5,189 bases of DNA from Pleurocapsa sp. MO_226.B13. GTDB lineage: Bacteria > Cyanobacteriota > Cyanobacteriia > Cyanobacteriales > Xenococcaceae. Every line of letters begins with the position of its first letter. The first letter of the stretch is position 1. Below, one piece after another: positions 1 through 5,039 of this stretch. The stretch is taken from NCBI GenBank assembly GCA_030064795.1, contig JASJEI010000519.1, positions 1-5,189 of the forward strand, given 5' to 3'. The notes beneath the pieces were generated by a model. It saw only the letters and a program-made list of their open reading frames with translations. It was not told where the DNA came from and made no database searches. The position numbers were made by a program, and so were the translations under genes.

Positions 1-1
1 G

Positions 2-217
2 GTGTACAAGATTGTCAAAGATTGTGCGAAACGCTCTGGTGTATCAGAAAAAGCCTCCTGTCACTGGTTGAGACATTCTCATGCTTCTCATGCCATAGAA
101 AGTGGTTGTAATTTGAGACTGTTACAGCAAAGTTTGGGTCATAGCAAATTGGAGACGATAGAACGTTATCTGCATATCAACCCAGAGCAGGGTTCTAGTC
201 AGTTTATTAAGCTCTAA
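2..217 (+). CDS. Tyrosine recombinase/integrase, C-terminal part (5' end outside window)
   Basis: This is the C-terminal catalytic end of a site-specific recombinase that cuts and rejoins DNA through a tyrosine nucleophile (XerC/XerD and phage integrase family). The visible 71 residues carry H21-W-L-R24 (the HxxR box), then L45-G46-H47 and the tyrosine Y56 in the context ERYLHI. These are four of the family's conserved catalytic positions. The reading frame is open to the window edge, so the GTG at position 2 is probably an internal valine codon. The first catalytic Arg and the core-binding domain would lie upstream, since family members are usually about 180-400 residues long. It ends with TAA, followed within a few bases by TAG. 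Its substrate site and whether it belongs to an integrated element cannot be judged here. Identification of the fold is secure; assignment to Xer, integron or phage type is not possible. Confidence 0.85.
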   Translation: MYKIVKDCAKRSGVSEKASCHWLRHSHASHAIESGCNLRLLQQSLGHSKLETIERYLHINPEQGSSQFIKL

Positions 218-361
218 TAGCCGTTACTTCACGGGTAGAAAGGGACACGCCAAACGCCCTGGTGTCATAGAGGGCAATCTGACTTAATTATTACCGCCTT
301 TTTTGATAGCATCGTGATACTGGTAGACTGCACTTGTCACTAGCTAAGAGAGTAATTCCAG
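218..361. other. Intergenic stretch with small hairpins
   Basis: These 144 bases separate the recombinase stop from the monooxygenase start and show no convincing reading frame. A short stem GCCCT/AGGGC with a 10-nt loop lies at 256-275, and GACAC/GTGTC (244-248 with 262-266) could form an alternative, mutually exclusive stem. A run of six T lies at 299-304, but it is 23 nt beyond the hairpin, so this is not a standard intrinsic terminator. The recombinase transcript probably ends here, but the sequence does not show how. Confidence 0.4.
303..329 (+). promoter_or_regulatory. Possible promoter for the monooxygenase gene
   Basis: TTGATA at 303-308 matches a sigma-70 -35 box in four of six positions. 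TGGTAGACT at 321-329 reads as an extended -10 (TG-N-TAGACT). The 15-nt spacer is shorter than the ideal 17, which an extended -10 can partly offset. Transcription would begin near 336, about 26 nt before the GTG start. This is a pattern match only and could be chance in AT-rich DNA. Confidence 0.25.
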
Positions 362-1795
362 GTGAATGATATGGGTTCGGGTAAAATATACGATGTTTTG
401 ATTGTTGGTGCAGGGCCAGTAGGATTAGCAACCGCGATCGCGCTACGTAAACGTGGTATAAACAATCTACTGGTAATCGATCGAACTCGTAGTTTTCGCC
501 GAGTTGGGCAAGTAGTCGATCTTTTACCTAATGGTTTAAAAGCACTTAAATATATAGACGAGCAAGCTTATCAGCAGGTAAAAGCAACAGGTTTAGATTT
601 TATGCAAATTCGTCGCCAAAAAAGTGACGGAAAAGAGCAAAAAACGCCTCGAAAGCTCTTCTGGTGTCAGAAAAACTTGCTTGGGGAGGTTATTCGTTCG
701 ATTCCCCTAGACTTTGATTTTTGGTTTCATCGTTATGGTGAAGGAAGAATTTCAATTCCTTGGTACGATCTGCAAACTAACCTCAGAAATTTACTCCCTT
801 CAGAAATAGTCAAAGTTAATCATCGTTGTGTTAATTTCAGCCAAGAAACTGCATACGTGCAAGTTTCTTGTATATCTGGTGATGAGAAATATAATAATCC
901 CTTTGCTCATTGGGAAATGCAATCATTAAATCAAGTGACTGATGTTAATTCTGATAATAAACAGTGCGAGCGCCAACAATTTCAAGCTAAATTAGTAGTA
1001 GCAGCGGATGGAATTAACTCTACAATTAGACAGCTAATTTATACTAATTCAGATTTAAATCAATGGGCGAAACCGAGCTATTCTGGTTTTGTTGCTATTG
1101 GTTGTTTGGAAATTGATAATATATCTAATGAGATAATTCAAGAATTAGAAAATAAATATTTTCAAGGCGAGCGGGTAGTTACTCTGCGAAATGATTCTCT
1201 CAAATCTAATGTTCAAAATATTGACTCACCTCGGTTGATCTTAATTCGTCTCGCCGAAAATGCCCTTGGTTATTTATTTCATACTCCTTTAAGCCTAGAT
1301 TTGCTCGAAAATAAATCCCCTGAAGCAATTATCAATTTAGCAGCAAATATTTTAACAAAAGCTGATTTTCCTCCGATTTTTTCCCAGTTAATTAAATTAT
1401 CAAATATCGAACAATTAATTTGTCGCCCTTATTATATTCATCCTGCTAATATTCCTCATTCTCAACCAATTTGGAGTAGTGAGCGATTAGTATTAGTTGG
1501 AGATGCTGCTCATGGAATGCCTCCTTTTGCTGCACAAGGAGCTAATCAAGGTTTAGAAGATGCTGCCATAATTGGTACGGCGATCTCAACTATTATTGAT
1601 AACAATGCTTTAGACAATCAAGAAATAATTTCTCATCTATTTAGTAAATACGAGCAACTTCGTCGCCCTTTTATGGAAAAAATTCAAGAAGCTACTATGA
1701 AAAATCATAATTGGTCGCAAACAGAATGGGATAGTTATAGTGATGCGGTTTATAGTCGCAATGTAGAAGATTTAATTAGTAATTTTACTGCTTAG
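362..1795 (+). CDS. FAD-dependent monooxygenase (PHBH/UbiH-type aromatic hydroxylase fold)
   Basis: A complete 477-residue flavoprotein monooxygenase, predicted to use FAD, NAD(P)H and O2 to hydroxylate or epoxidise an organic substrate. The N-terminal Rossmann motif is G16-A-G18-P-V-G21, followed by the acidic end of the second strand at D40-R41. The middle DG motif is A215-D216-G217 before NSTIR. The C-terminal FAD-ribityl motif is G380-D381-A-A-H384, then GMPPFAAQGANQGLEDA, typical of p-hydroxybenzoate hydroxylase-like enzymes. Length fits the family (about 380-550). No signal peptide or membrane segment is evident, so it is probably cytosolic. The GTG at 362 is preferred because AAGAGAG at 346-352 is a purine-rich ribosome site at suitable spacing; an in-frame ATG at 371 is the alternative. 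The neighbours do not reveal the substrate: phenolics, a quinone precursor, a carotenoid or a secondary metabolite are all possible. The fold call is strong; the substrate is unknown. Confidence 0.88.
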   Translation: MNDMGSGKIYDVLIVGAGPVGLATAIALRKRGINNLLVIDRTRSFRRVGQVVDLLPNGLKALKYIDEQAYQQVKATGLDFMQIRRQKSDGKEQKTPRKLFWCQKNLLGEVIRSIPLDFDFWFHRYGEGRISIPWYDLQTNLRNLLPSEIVKVNHRCVNFSQETAYVQVSCISGDEKYNNPFAHWEMQSLNQVTDVNSDNKQCERQQFQAKLVVAADGINSTIRQLIYTNSDLNQWAKPSYSGFVAIGCLEIDNISNEIIQELENKYFQGERVVTLRNDSLKSNVQNIDSPRLILIRLAENALGYLFHTPLSLDLLENKSPEAIINLAANILTKADFPPIFSQLIKLSNIEQLICRPYYIHPANIPHSQPIWSSERLVLVGDAAHGMPPFAAQGANQGLEDAAIIGTAISTIIDNNALDNQEIISHLFSKYEQLRRPFMEKIQEATMKNHNWSQTEWDSYSDAVYSRNVEDLISNFTA

Positions 1796-1839
1796 GGCGA
1801 TCTCTCATTTTGAAGATTTTAGTTATTAATTGTCATCCC

Positions 1840-1882
1840 GCGAAAGTCTCAACATCAACAACCTGCTCATTCAGACTTTCGC
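1840..1882. terminator. Perfect 10-bp inverted repeat between convergent genes
   Basis: GCGAAAGTCT (1840-1849) and AGACTTTCGC (1873-1882) are exact reverse complements separated by a 23-nt loop. The repeat sits between the monooxygenase stop (1795) and the stop codon of the minus-strand gene (1884-1886), one base away from the latter. Its position between two convergent genes suggests a bidirectional transcription-end or mRNA-stabilising hairpin. Neither side has a U-tract directly after the stem, so it does not meet the standard intrinsic-terminator pattern. The repeat is certain; the terminator role is inferred. Confidence 0.5.
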
Positions 1883-1883
1883 C

Positions 1884-2699
1884 CTACTTTCCACCCCGAA
1901 TATCCAGCGTCACTTCAGCAGTAATCGAGCGCTCGTTCTGTCCTAGAATCTTCACCCTTCTTACTTTCCCGCGATAAGGAGAATAAACACTAGTCAATTG
2001 CTCTAATTCCTCATCAACCTTATCTATCTGAGTCTGTAGTGAGTTAATTTGCTCCTGCTGCTTCTGCATCAGAGTTTGATAATCAGAAACTTTAAGACTG
2101 TGTTCGTACTGCTGCTTCTGGTAGTTGAGTTTAGCCTCATCCAACGCTGCGATCGCCCGTTCCACATTAATTGATGCTGCTAGCTCTCGGCGTTTGAGTT
2201 CTGCTAATTCCTGCACTTTCTCAGATTCAAATACTTGAACGTGCCAGGGGTCTTTGTGGTAGAACATAGGATCAAAATTATCTATCTGACGAGCGATCGC
2301 ATCTAAATTAAACTGAGCCTGTTTGAGTGCTGCTAGTTCCTTCTGAAACTTGGGTTCTGGGACGGGTTTTAGTTCTCTCAGGGGTAATCTGGCACGGGTG
2401 AGAGAGGCTGCTAATCTCTGCTTTTTGGCTAGTAGTTTGGTTCTTTCAGAAGTGCGATCGCTGATTAATGAGTTAACCTCAACGCGATCGCCTTCAGCTA
2501 CTTTAATATCTTCTAAACTTGATACATTTATATTAATCTTGTGTCTTTTCCTGGTGCTGGAATTCGTTTTAAAAGTGCTGGAAGTTTCAGTTGTGTTTTT
2601 AGTTGCCTGAGAACTTCCAGGATTGAGAGCGATTGCTCCTATGCCGATGGCAATCAACCCATAACTTATATATCTAAATATATTGTCAGTTTTCTTCAT
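1884..2699 (-). CDS. Membrane-anchored coiled-coil protein resembling HlyD/membrane fusion proteins
   Basis: A 271-residue protein with an N-terminal hydrophobic segment (about residues 10-25, IGIGAIAL at its core) that should act as a signal anchor, leaving the rest outside the cytoplasmic membrane. A Ser/Thr-rich linker (about 30-53) follows. A half lipoyl-like motif comes next (about 55-82: INVSSLEDIKVAEGDRV, then LISDR). Long charged helices (about 83-135 and 155-235, rich in Gln, Leu, Lys and Glu) probably form a coiled-coil hairpin. A second strand-rich piece lies at about 239-271 (SPYRGKVRRVKILG). This order, split lipoyl domain around a helical hairpin, is that of HlyD-family adaptor proteins of secretion or efflux systems. 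It is shorter than usual (about 350-500) and lacks a clear beta-barrel domain, and no transporter gene is adjacent. The start is fixed by an in-frame TGA 9 nt upstream of the ATG. A group II intron ends 29 nt before the start. The architecture is probable; the partner is unknown. Confidence 0.6.
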   Translation of the reverse strand: MKKTDNIFRYISYGLIAIGIGAIALNPGSSQATKNTTETSSTFKTNSSTRKRHKININVSSLEDIKVAEGDRVEVNSLISDRTSERTKLLAKKQRLAASLTRARLPLRELKPVPEPKFQKELAALKQAQFNLDAIARQIDNFDPMFYHKDPWHVQVFESEKVQELAELKRRELAASINVERAIAALDEAKLNYQKQQYEHSLKVSDYQTLMQKQQEQINSLQTQIDKVDEELEQLTSVYSPYRGKVRRVKILGQNERSITAEVTLDIRGGK

Positions 2700-2728
2700 C
2701 GCAGTTCACCAGTGTTGGTCATCTGCTG

Positions 2729-2770
2729 GTTGGGTCGAGGGGAAGTATTATCTTCCGCCCCTCCCATTTA
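2729..2770 (-). ncRNA. Group II intron domain VI (branch-point hairpin)
   Basis: On the minus strand this forms a hairpin with the terminal stem GGAAG/CTTCC (loop ATAATA; plus-strand 2741-2756), a further GAGG/CCTC stem below an internal loop, and a GGG/CCC base. The A complementary to position 2735, in the context TCGACCC, is left unpaired and lies seven bases from the proposed 3' splice site. This is the usual place for the branch-point adenosine that attacks the 5' splice site to form the lariat. The sequence between domain V and this stem (TAAATGGGAG) also resembles that of cyanobacterial chloroplast-like introns. Confidence 0.75.
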
Positions 2771-2805
2771 GATCGCAGCGTGCAGAATTTCTCCGCACTG
2801 CGCTC
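2771..2805 (-). ncRNA. Group II intron domain V (catalytic hairpin), variant
   Basis: This is the catalytic metal-binding hairpin. On the minus strand it opens GAGCGCAG, with the AGC catalytic triad, and closes CUGCGAUC. The upper stem is UGCGGA/UCUGCA, capped by a GAAA-containing loop, and the usual two-base CG bulge sits on the 3' strand. It differs from the common 34-nt form in two ways: it is 35 nt long (one extra U beside the loop, giving GAAAU), and the triad G faces A (CGAUC) where most introns have U (GGUUC). It lies 21 nt past the maturase stop, in the expected place before domain VI. Confidence 0.8.
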
Positions 2806-2814
2806 CCGAAACTT

Positions 2815-2832
2815 TTAGCTTTAGCTTTAGCT
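2815..2832 (-). repeat. Three tandem TTAGCT hexamers giving three in-frame stop codons
   Basis: The plus strand reads TTAGCT three times without a break. On the coding (minus) strand this is AGCTAA three times, so the maturase stop TAA (2827-2829) is followed in frame by two more TAA codons at 6-base intervals. It lies in the tail of domain IV, just before domain V. Confidence 0.85.
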
Positions 2833-4329
2833 CATGTGTAGGTAATCATGGCAAGACTCGTGTATTGCTACAAGATTGTCTCGCTGCCAATTATTGTGAT
2901 TTCCATCAAGATGGTGAAGATGTACTCTCTCCTCGCTCGTGAATTTGAGTCCACAGGCTGTACATGAATGGTTTTGCCGTTTTAAGGCAAAAGAGGTGTG
3001 TCCATCGTAGAGTTTGCTGTTACGCGCACTCCAATAGGTTAAGTCTCCGTCGAAGGGTGATTTATCCCCTTTCACGTTAACAAATTTGTTTTCGGAGTAA
3101 GAGACTGATGGAAAGGCTTGGTCTAGTAGTTTCTTACTAGAATGGCGATTCTGTTTTGTCTCCTTATTGAATACCTTGATCGCTCTTTTTTGCATATAGT
3201 ACAAGCTATTTCTAGCTCCATCCATTTTGCAATAGCGATGGTAATTCCTCCATCCTCTGACGATCGAGGCTAATTTCTTAGCTTTAACTATCGCACCATA
3301 ATTCGAGCAGTTGATGATCAATTTTACTTTCTTGCGGAATGCTTTGTAGTTATCCTCACTAGGACGACTTCTAAACTTTCCGTTTTTCTGGACTTGGAAA
3401 TTCCAGCCTAGAAAGTCGAATCCGTCTGTCGTTGCTGTTAGCTTGGTTTTCTGTTCGCTGATTTCCATGCTTCTGGCAGCTAGGAATTCTCTAACTTTGT
3501 CAAGTATCTTGTTAGCATCATCTTGGGGTTTAAGGATAAAAATCATGTCATCGGCGTACCGAATGGAATTATGGATTTCCTCTATCCCGTTGAGGGCTAT
3601 GTTTGCTAATAAAGGCGAAGCCACGCCACCTTGCGGGGTGCCTTGTTCTGGAAAACCCACATTCGTTCCAGCTTTTAGGCATCGAAAAATGCCTAGCTTT
3701 AACCCTGATGGGGCAATTAGGTTATCCATAATTGAGGGGTGGCTTATTCTATCGAAACATTTCTTGATATCCAGTTCGATTATTCGTTTCTGGATACCGT
3801 TGCAAGAGGAGCGTAAGAAGTGGAACAGTTTTTTCTGGGCATCGTGTGCCGAGCGTCCTGTTCTAAATCCGTAACTTCTTGCATGGAATGTTGCTTCGTG
3901 GGCTGGTTCTAAGGCATATTTGGCGATTGCTTGCCAAGCTCTGTCGCTAATGGTGGGAACCTTGAGGATGCGTTTGGTTCCATCCTTTTTGGGGATTGGT
4001 ATTTCCCGTAGTCCTTTGTGTTTCCAATTATTAGCCTTTATCCTTAGCGTTTCTTCGAGTTCAAACCTTTCCTTGAATGTAAGTGCTAGTTTTCCATCTA
4101 TTCCAGCCGTTTTTCGACCATTATTTAGCTGTGTTACTTGACGAATAGCTAAAAATCTCGCTGCCCTAGAGCGGAGAATCAGTTTTTGCAGTGACCTTGC
4201 TTTTCGCATATTTCCTGCTCGGACTGCTTTCCATACGCGCTTTTGCAGGCGGAATAAGTCTTGACGGAATTTCTTCCATGGTAGATTCTTCCAAGATTCA
4301 CTATTGAATTTTTCAATGTGTCTAATCAT
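2827..4329 (-). CDS. ltrA: Group II intron-encoded protein: reverse transcriptase, maturase and HNH endonuclease
   Basis: A 500-residue multifunctional protein that helps its intron fold and splice, then inserts it into DNA by target-primed reverse transcription. The N-terminal RT0-like region runs to about residue 80 (ending VTQLNNGRKTAGIDG). RT1 is around 110-130 (IPIPKKDGTKRILKVP). The catalytic aspartates are D187 (ELDIKKCFD) and D260/D261 (RYADDMIF), with G230-TPQGG before LLANIA and FDFLGWNF at about 304-311. The maturase (X) domain spans roughly 330-420 (GWRNYHRY). The C-terminal HNH domain has C456xxC459, H472-H473, N480 and H490xxC493-H494. All key residues are present and no frameshift is seen, so the protein could be active. 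The start ATG is the only one before an in-frame stop about 70 nt upstream; no strong ribosome site precedes it. The symbol follows the Lactococcus prototype; the protein is closer to cyanobacterial chloroplast-like members. Confidence 0.95.
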   Translation of the reverse strand: MIRHIEKFNSESWKNLPWKKFRQDLFRLQKRVWKAVRAGNMRKARSLQKLILRSRAARFLAIRQVTQLNNGRKTAGIDGKLALTFKERFELEETLRIKANNWKHKGLREIPIPKKDGTKRILKVPTISDRAWQAIAKYALEPAHEATFHARSYGFRTGRSAHDAQKKLFHFLRSSCNGIQKRIIELDIKKCFDRISHPSIMDNLIAPSGLKLGIFRCLKAGTNVGFPEQGTPQGGVASPLLANIALNGIEEIHNSIRYADDMIFILKPQDDANKILDKVREFLAARSMEISEQKTKLTATTDGFDFLGWNFQVQKNGKFRSRPSEDNYKAFRKKVKLIINCSNYGAIVKAKKLASIVRGWRNYHRYCKMDGARNSLYYMQKRAIKVFNKETKQNRHSSKKLLDQAFPSVSYSENKFVNVKGDKSPFDGDLTYWSARNSKLYDGHTSFALKRQNHSCTACGLKFTSEERVHLHHLDGNHNNWQRDNLVAIHESCHDYLHMS

Positions 4330-4541
4330 GCTCTGTTGCAGGTTGTATGTTCTGAGTTCCGAGCGCGAAGTTACTCGCTGTCCTACCCGAAATTAGGGGA
4401 TTAATCCTCTCGTCTGGTCTACCGTAGATACGACCTATCTACAGACCCTAATTTCGTTTTTATTCGTTCCGTTATGATGATTGATTGTTCCTTTAGGAGT
4501 AACCAATTCAACCGCCTGAATCCCATACTCATACCGCTAGC

Positions 4542-4547
4542 GACAGA
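4542..4547 (-). other. EBS1, exon-binding site 1 of the intron
   Basis: On the minus strand these bases read TCTGTC, exactly complementary to GACAGA, the last six exon bases before the proposed 5' splice site (positions 4877 to 4872). It lies about 325 nt into the intron, a plausible position for the domain I loop that carries EBS1. This pairing chooses the target site during splicing and retrohoming. Confidence 0.7.
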
Positions 4548-4595
4548 ATACTGCGGCGGGATACATGACTCAAGCGAGGTTAGTCTAGGGATTGC

Positions 4596-4608
4596 GACTA
4601 CCTGACTA
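4596..4608 (-). other. EBS2 candidates of the intron
   Basis: The minus strand contains TAGTC twice (plus-strand GACTA at 4596-4600 and 4604-4608). Either copy could pair with the exon sequence GACTA (4883 to 4879), which sits one base upstream of IBS1, the usual place for IBS2. Both candidates lie about 50-60 nt 5' of EBS1, the expected order. A 5-nt match alone is weak, so which copy is used is open. Confidence 0.45.
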
Positions 4609-4871
4609 TAGGTTGCTTTTATAGGTTCTGTTTCTCCATGGGAACTCCCTATTAGCACCAGTGTCATCTGCAATTGATGTCTGATTATGCCCTGTTTCCA
4701 GCTTCACTCTCCAGAATTCCGAGTCTGGTCGGTGTGGACAGATTAGGAGTCACTTGTGAGTTTCAAGGGGAGGATTTTCACCTCCATCATCAATACAGTT
4801 ATCATCTAGCTTGAGCTAGAAGCTAGGGTTTATATGGGTTGTTGCCCAATTTCGCCCTAAACGAACCGCAC

Positions 4872-4883
4872 TCTGTCTTAGTC
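4872..4883 (-). other. Intron target site in the 5' exon (IBS2-IBS1)
   Basis: Reading toward the intron on the minus strand, the exon ends GACTA-A-GACAGA. GACAGA (4877-4872) is IBS1 and GACTA (4883-4879) the likely IBS2. The 3' exon then resumes with CAGCAG at 2728. The frame continuing into the 3' exon meets stop codons, so the target appears non-coding. Confidence 0.65.
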
Positions 4884-4977
4884 TATTGGATTGATTTTGG
4901 GTGCGATTTGGCTCACGCAGAGACAGCTGAAGCCGATAAAGCTCTCATCGGGCTTTGGGGTAAAACTCCACTCGTGC

Positions 4978-5006
4978 GGCGGTATTAGACCGCTTGATGG
5001 CGGTAT
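4978..5006 (+). repeat. Paired GGCGGTAT direct repeats with an overlapping inverted repeat, possible operator
   Basis: GGCGGTAT occurs at 4978-4985 and again at 4999-5006, exactly 21 bases apart (two helical turns). GCGGT (4979-4983) and ACCGC (4989-4993) also form a 5-bp inverted repeat. The second copy runs into TATAAT at 5004-5009. Two same-face copies beside a -10-like element are the kind of arrangement a regulator could bind. No factor is recognised. Confidence 0.35.
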
Positions 5007-5009
5007 AAT
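5004..5009 (+). promoter_or_regulatory. Possible -10 box for the methyltransferase gene
   Basis: TATAAT is an exact sigma-70 -10 hexamer and lies about 30 nt before the proposed start codon, which suits a short leader. No good -35 is found at 16-18 nt upstream (GGTATT at 4981-4986), so the promoter may need an activator, perhaps acting at the GGCGGTAT repeats. The match is to sequence only. Confidence 0.35.
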
Positions 5010-5039
5010 TTCTAAAATATAGATGACGGTAAAACTTGT

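Larger units (their letters stand above)
2729..4871 (-). mobile_element. Group II intron, chloroplast-like (CL/IIB-type), apparently full length
   Basis: This is a self-splicing retroelement of about 2143 nt, transcribed on the minus strand. The proposed 5' end at 4871 reads GTGCGGTTCG, matching the GUGYG consensus. The proposed 3' end at 2729 reads CCCAAC after a hairpin with an unpaired A seven bases from the end, as expected for domain VI. Domain V lies at 2771-2805 and the encoded maturase at 2827-4329 within domain IV. The six exon bases before the 5' junction (GACAGA) are exactly complementary to TCTGTC in domain I. The element contains no HIP1 octamer, unlike the flanking genes. It lies in the sense direction relative to the HlyD-like gene, in that gene's presumed leader. 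The overall call is strong. The exact ends could shift by a few bases at the 3' side, and activity is untested. Confidence 0.9.
4330..4871 (-). ncRNA. Group II intron 5' RNA domains (I-III and start of IV)
   Basis: These 542 bases lie between the intron's 5' end and the maturase start and should fold as the ribozyme scaffold and its exon-binding loops. Visible elements are the GTGCG start, local hairpins such as GGAGG-TGAAAAT-CCTCC near 4770-4786 (read on the minus strand), and the exon-binding sequences noted separately. An 84-codon open frame at 4419-4673 on this strand is most likely an incidental product of structured RNA. Full domain borders cannot be drawn without a covariance model. 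Confidence 0.75.
4872..5039. other. Divergent intergenic region, former leader of the HlyD-like gene
   Basis: No convincing gene lies here on either strand. A minus-strand frame is open for about 60 codons but has no good start and ends at a TAA about 6 nt before the intron. The region separates the plus-strand methyltransferase from the minus-strand HlyD-like gene, so before insertion it was probably the shared promoter region. It holds an imperfect stem AGCCGAT/ATCGGGCT (4931-4952, one-base bulge) with no following T-run, and the repeats near 4978-5006 described separately. Confidence 0.5.

Noticed and set aside
29..265. Near-identical 14-mers AAACGCTCTGGTGT (29-42) and AAACGCCCTGGTGT (252-265), considered as attachment-site direct repeats
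   Set aside because: Similarity stops at the 14-mer, and a 13/14 match is expected by chance about once or twice in a window of this length. One copy lies inside the recombinase coding region.
2737..2763. GC-rich hairpin considered as an intrinsic terminator
   Set aside because: Its position directly after domain V, the unpaired A and the AAC end fit intron domain VI better, and no T-run follows the stem.
2350..2771. Two plus-strand open frames of 86 and 76 codons
   Set aside because: They lie antisense to the HlyD-like gene and its leader, have no recognisable motifs and overlap each other.
3443..3874. 143-codon open frame on the plus strand
   Set aside because: It is antisense to the conserved catalytic core of the reverse transcriptase (YADD and QGG motifs), so it is a shadow of that gene.
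4419..4673. 84-codon open frame on the minus strand upstream of the maturase gene
   Set aside because: It lies within intron domain I and contains the EBS1 and EBS2 segments. The translated product resembles no family I know and has no ribosome site, so it is most likely structured RNA.
4872..5039. Minus-strand frame of about 60 codons ending just before the intron, considered as an interrupted gene
   Set aside because: It has no suitable start codon, ends in TAA before the splice site and does not continue into the 3' exon, so the intron does not appear to interrupt a coding gene.
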